DNA of 35,377 nucleotides, taken from Bacteroidales bacterium (lineage in GTDB: Bacteria; Bacteroidota; Bacteroidia; Bacteroidales; UBA932). The position numbers and the translations under genes were made by a program. The DNA is taken from the NCBI GenBank assembly GCA_015060245.1, contig SUYU01000016.1:1-35377 (forward strand), in the 5' to 3' direction. The notes below the pieces were generated by a model. It made no database searches. It saw only the letters and a program-made list of their open reading frames with translations, and was not told the origin of the DNA. Positions 34,521-35,377 of the stretch are shown here, piece after piece. Within the stretch, counting starts at the first letter, position 1; each line of letters begins with the position of its first letter.

Positions 34521-34528
34521 CAAAGATA
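34521..34528 (-). promoter_or_regulatory. -7 element for the TPR-LuxR regulator (near-leaderless)
   Basis: The complement of 34521-34528 reads TATCTTTG, a full TAnnTTTG match, only five bases before the start codon (34513-34515). A GTTG at the complement of 34550-34553 is a partial -33 element with about 21 bases of spacing. Transcription would begin about at the start codon. Confidence 0.5.
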
Positions 34529-34553
34529 CTAAATAAAAACCGACCATTTTCAA

Positions 34554-34588
34554 CCCCTTAGGGTGGAGTGAGCCACCCGAAAGGGTGG
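34554..34588. promoter_or_regulatory. Palindromic block between two divergent regulator genes
   Basis: CCACCC-gaaa-GGGTGG (34573-34588) is a perfect palindrome with 6-base arms. A further GGGTGG at 34561-34566 can pair with the same CCACCC, and CCCC at 34554-34557 adds a third option. The block lies upstream of both predicted divergent promoters, a fitting place for an operator bound by one or both LuxR-type proteins. It could instead act as a hairpin. Confidence 0.4.
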
Positions 34589-34590
34589 TG

Positions 34591-34618
34591 TTTAAGACGT
34601 TGAAATAGACGAAATTTG
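34591..34618 (+). promoter_or_regulatory. Possible promoter for the small HTH gene
   Basis: TTTA at 34591-34594, a 16-base spacer and GAAATTTG at 34611-34618 resemble TTTG / TAnnTTTG with one mismatch each. The leader would be about 14 bases to the ATG at 34638. Confidence 0.35.
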
Positions 34619-34637
34619 CAAAAAAGTAAAACCAATA

Positions 34638-34853
34638 ATGGGCGAAACCACTGTAAATAACATCAAACTGACCCGGCGGGAGATGTCCATCCTGCAAGAA
34701 GTTGCCATTGGCCGGACCACTCCGCAGATTGCAGAGGACCTGGGTCTGAGTCCGGAAACCGTGAAGTGGTACCGGAAACAGTTGCTGGTGAAGTTTTCGG
34801 CGACTACCTCCGCCGAGGTGGTGCGCAAAGCGATTATGAACAATATACTATAA
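34638..34853 (+). CDS. Stand-alone LuxR-type HTH protein (71 residues)
   Basis: The whole protein is one LuxR/GerE helix-turn-helix domain: L-T-R-R-E-M-S-I-L-Q-E-V-A, T-T-P-Q-I-A-E-D-L-G-L-S-P-E-T-V-K-W-Y-R-K and a final helix. There is no sensor or receiver domain. It is closely related to the HTH of the divergent TPR-LuxR protein; 23 bases at 34752-34774 are an exact reverse complement of 33377-33399. It may compete with or modulate that regulator, or be the surviving end of a once larger gene. It ends four bases before the OmpA-family gene, so the two are probably cotranscribed. Confidence 0.8.
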   Translation: MGETTVNNIKLTRREMSILQEVAIGRTTPQIAEDLGLSPETVKWYRKQLLVKFSATTSAEVVRKAIMNNIL

Positions 34854-34857
34854 AGTT

Positions 34858-35377
34858 ATGAGAAGAATTTTAGTTTTTATCATTTCTGCGCTGCTAGCGT
34901 CCTGCTTTGACGCAAACGGACAGAACATGCTGGAACGGCTGGGCCAACGTGCCAAGAACGCCGTAGAAAACAAACTCGGAGAGAAAGTCGAACAGGGCGT
35001 GAACGATGTCCTGGACGGAAAAATCGACAAGAAGAAAAAGAAGGAGAAGGCCGAAAAACAGACGGCCGATCCCGTCAGCCAGGACTCTGTCGCCATGCCT
35101 GACGCAAAAGTTCCTGCCCACCCTAAGAAGCAGGTGGAGACCTCCTATGCCAAGACCGACTTTGTGCCCGGCGACGAGATCTTCTTCGACGACCCGGTCG
35201 AAGGTGAGAAATTGGGGGAATTCCCTTCCCGCTGGGACTTTGTCAGCGGAGAGGAATGTGAGATCATCACGCTGAACGGAGAGCAGGTCATCAAACTCTC
35301 CGGCTGGTACAGCATCATCAGCCCGCTGATGAAAGAGGCCGACTACCTTCCGGAAGATTTCACCATCGAGTTCGATG
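34858..35377 (+). CDS. OmpA-family-like exported protein (3' end cut by window)
   Basis: The open frame from ATG 34858 to the window end encodes 173 residues without a stop. The N-terminus is an export signal: R-R-I-L-V-F-I-I-S-A-L-L-A-S-C has a lipobox-like end at C16, and a signal peptidase I site near A-N-G-Q (residues 19-22) is an alternative. A helical, strongly lysine-rich part (about 25-75) and a linker follow, then F-V-P-G-D-E-I-F-F-D-D and G-E-F-P-S-R-W-D, which I recognise from Bacteroidales OmpA-family proteins whose peptidoglycan-binding domain lies further downstream. That domain is not in view, so the assignment rests on the N-terminal part. It sits four bases after the small LuxR-type gene. 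Confidence 0.7.
   Translation, partial: MRRILVFIISALLASCFDANGQNMLERLGQRAKNAVENKLGEKVEQGVNDVLDGKIDKKKKKEKAEKQTADPVSQDSVAMPDAKVPAHPKKQVETSYAKTDFVPGDEIFFDDPVEGEKLGEFPSRWDFVSGEECEIITLNGEQVIKLSGWYSIISPLMKEADYLPEDFTIEFD

Noticed and set aside
1..35377. tRNA, rRNA, riboswitch, transposase, integrase, CRISPR-Cas or known defence genes
   Set aside because: Reading gaps and gene products on both strands gave none that I could support. A toxin-antitoxin pair at the left edge is the only defence-like item.

Overview
The window looks like chromosomal DNA of a Bacteroidales bacterium. The reasons are the gene families present (DUF3467, DUF2520-KdsC-Maf cluster, 6-bladed beta-propeller lipoproteins, TonB-dependent receptor with an N-terminal carboxypeptidase-like domain, TPR-LuxR membrane regulators, an OmpA-family protein of Bacteroidales type), the lack of clear Shine-Dalgarno sequences, and several promoters that fit the Bacteroidota consensus TTTG-N17-23-TAnnTTTG.

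Layout. 1-594: a HigB/HigA toxin-antitoxin pair, with the toxin cut by the window edge. 595-10126 (minus): a tight seven-gene run transcribed from valS through a calcium P-type ATPase, a thioesterase, tatA, tatC and an ABC-F ATPase to rlmB. 10332-14313 (plus): DUF3467, etfB, etfA and an acyl-CoA dehydrogenase, closed by a perfect 12-bp terminator. 14389-16809: a cytoplasmic protein with twelve 42-residue TPRs. 16821-18838 (minus): the DUF2520, kdsC and maf cluster. 18961-22697 (plus): three tandem paralogous beta-propeller lipoproteins. 22904-24805 (minus): recQ. 25235-26839 (plus): ATP-dependent PEP carboxykinase. 27065-33051 (minus): a fourth propeller lipoprotein, a TonB-dependent receptor and a GH20 beta-hexosaminidase lipoprotein. 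33180-35377: a GC-richer segment with a membrane TPR-LuxR regulator, a divergent 71-residue stand-alone LuxR-type HTH protein and the start of an OmpA-family protein.

How it fits together. Most of the window is core metabolism and housekeeping: translation, protein export, flavin-based electron transfer with acyl-CoA oxidation/reduction, gluconeogenic or CO2-fixing PEP carboxykinase, and nucleotide and LPS-precursor clean-up. The accessory parts concern the cell surface. They are the four propeller lipoproteins, the receptor plus hexosaminidase (probably amino-sugar glycan use), and the regulator pair at the right end, which may control the OmpA-like gene.

I found no clear-cut new defence or biosynthetic system. 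The most interesting items are a mosaic, gene-conversion-like pattern in the tandem propeller genes, the divergent TPR-LuxR/solo-HTH pair with a shared palindrome between the promoters, and the compositional break near 33180.
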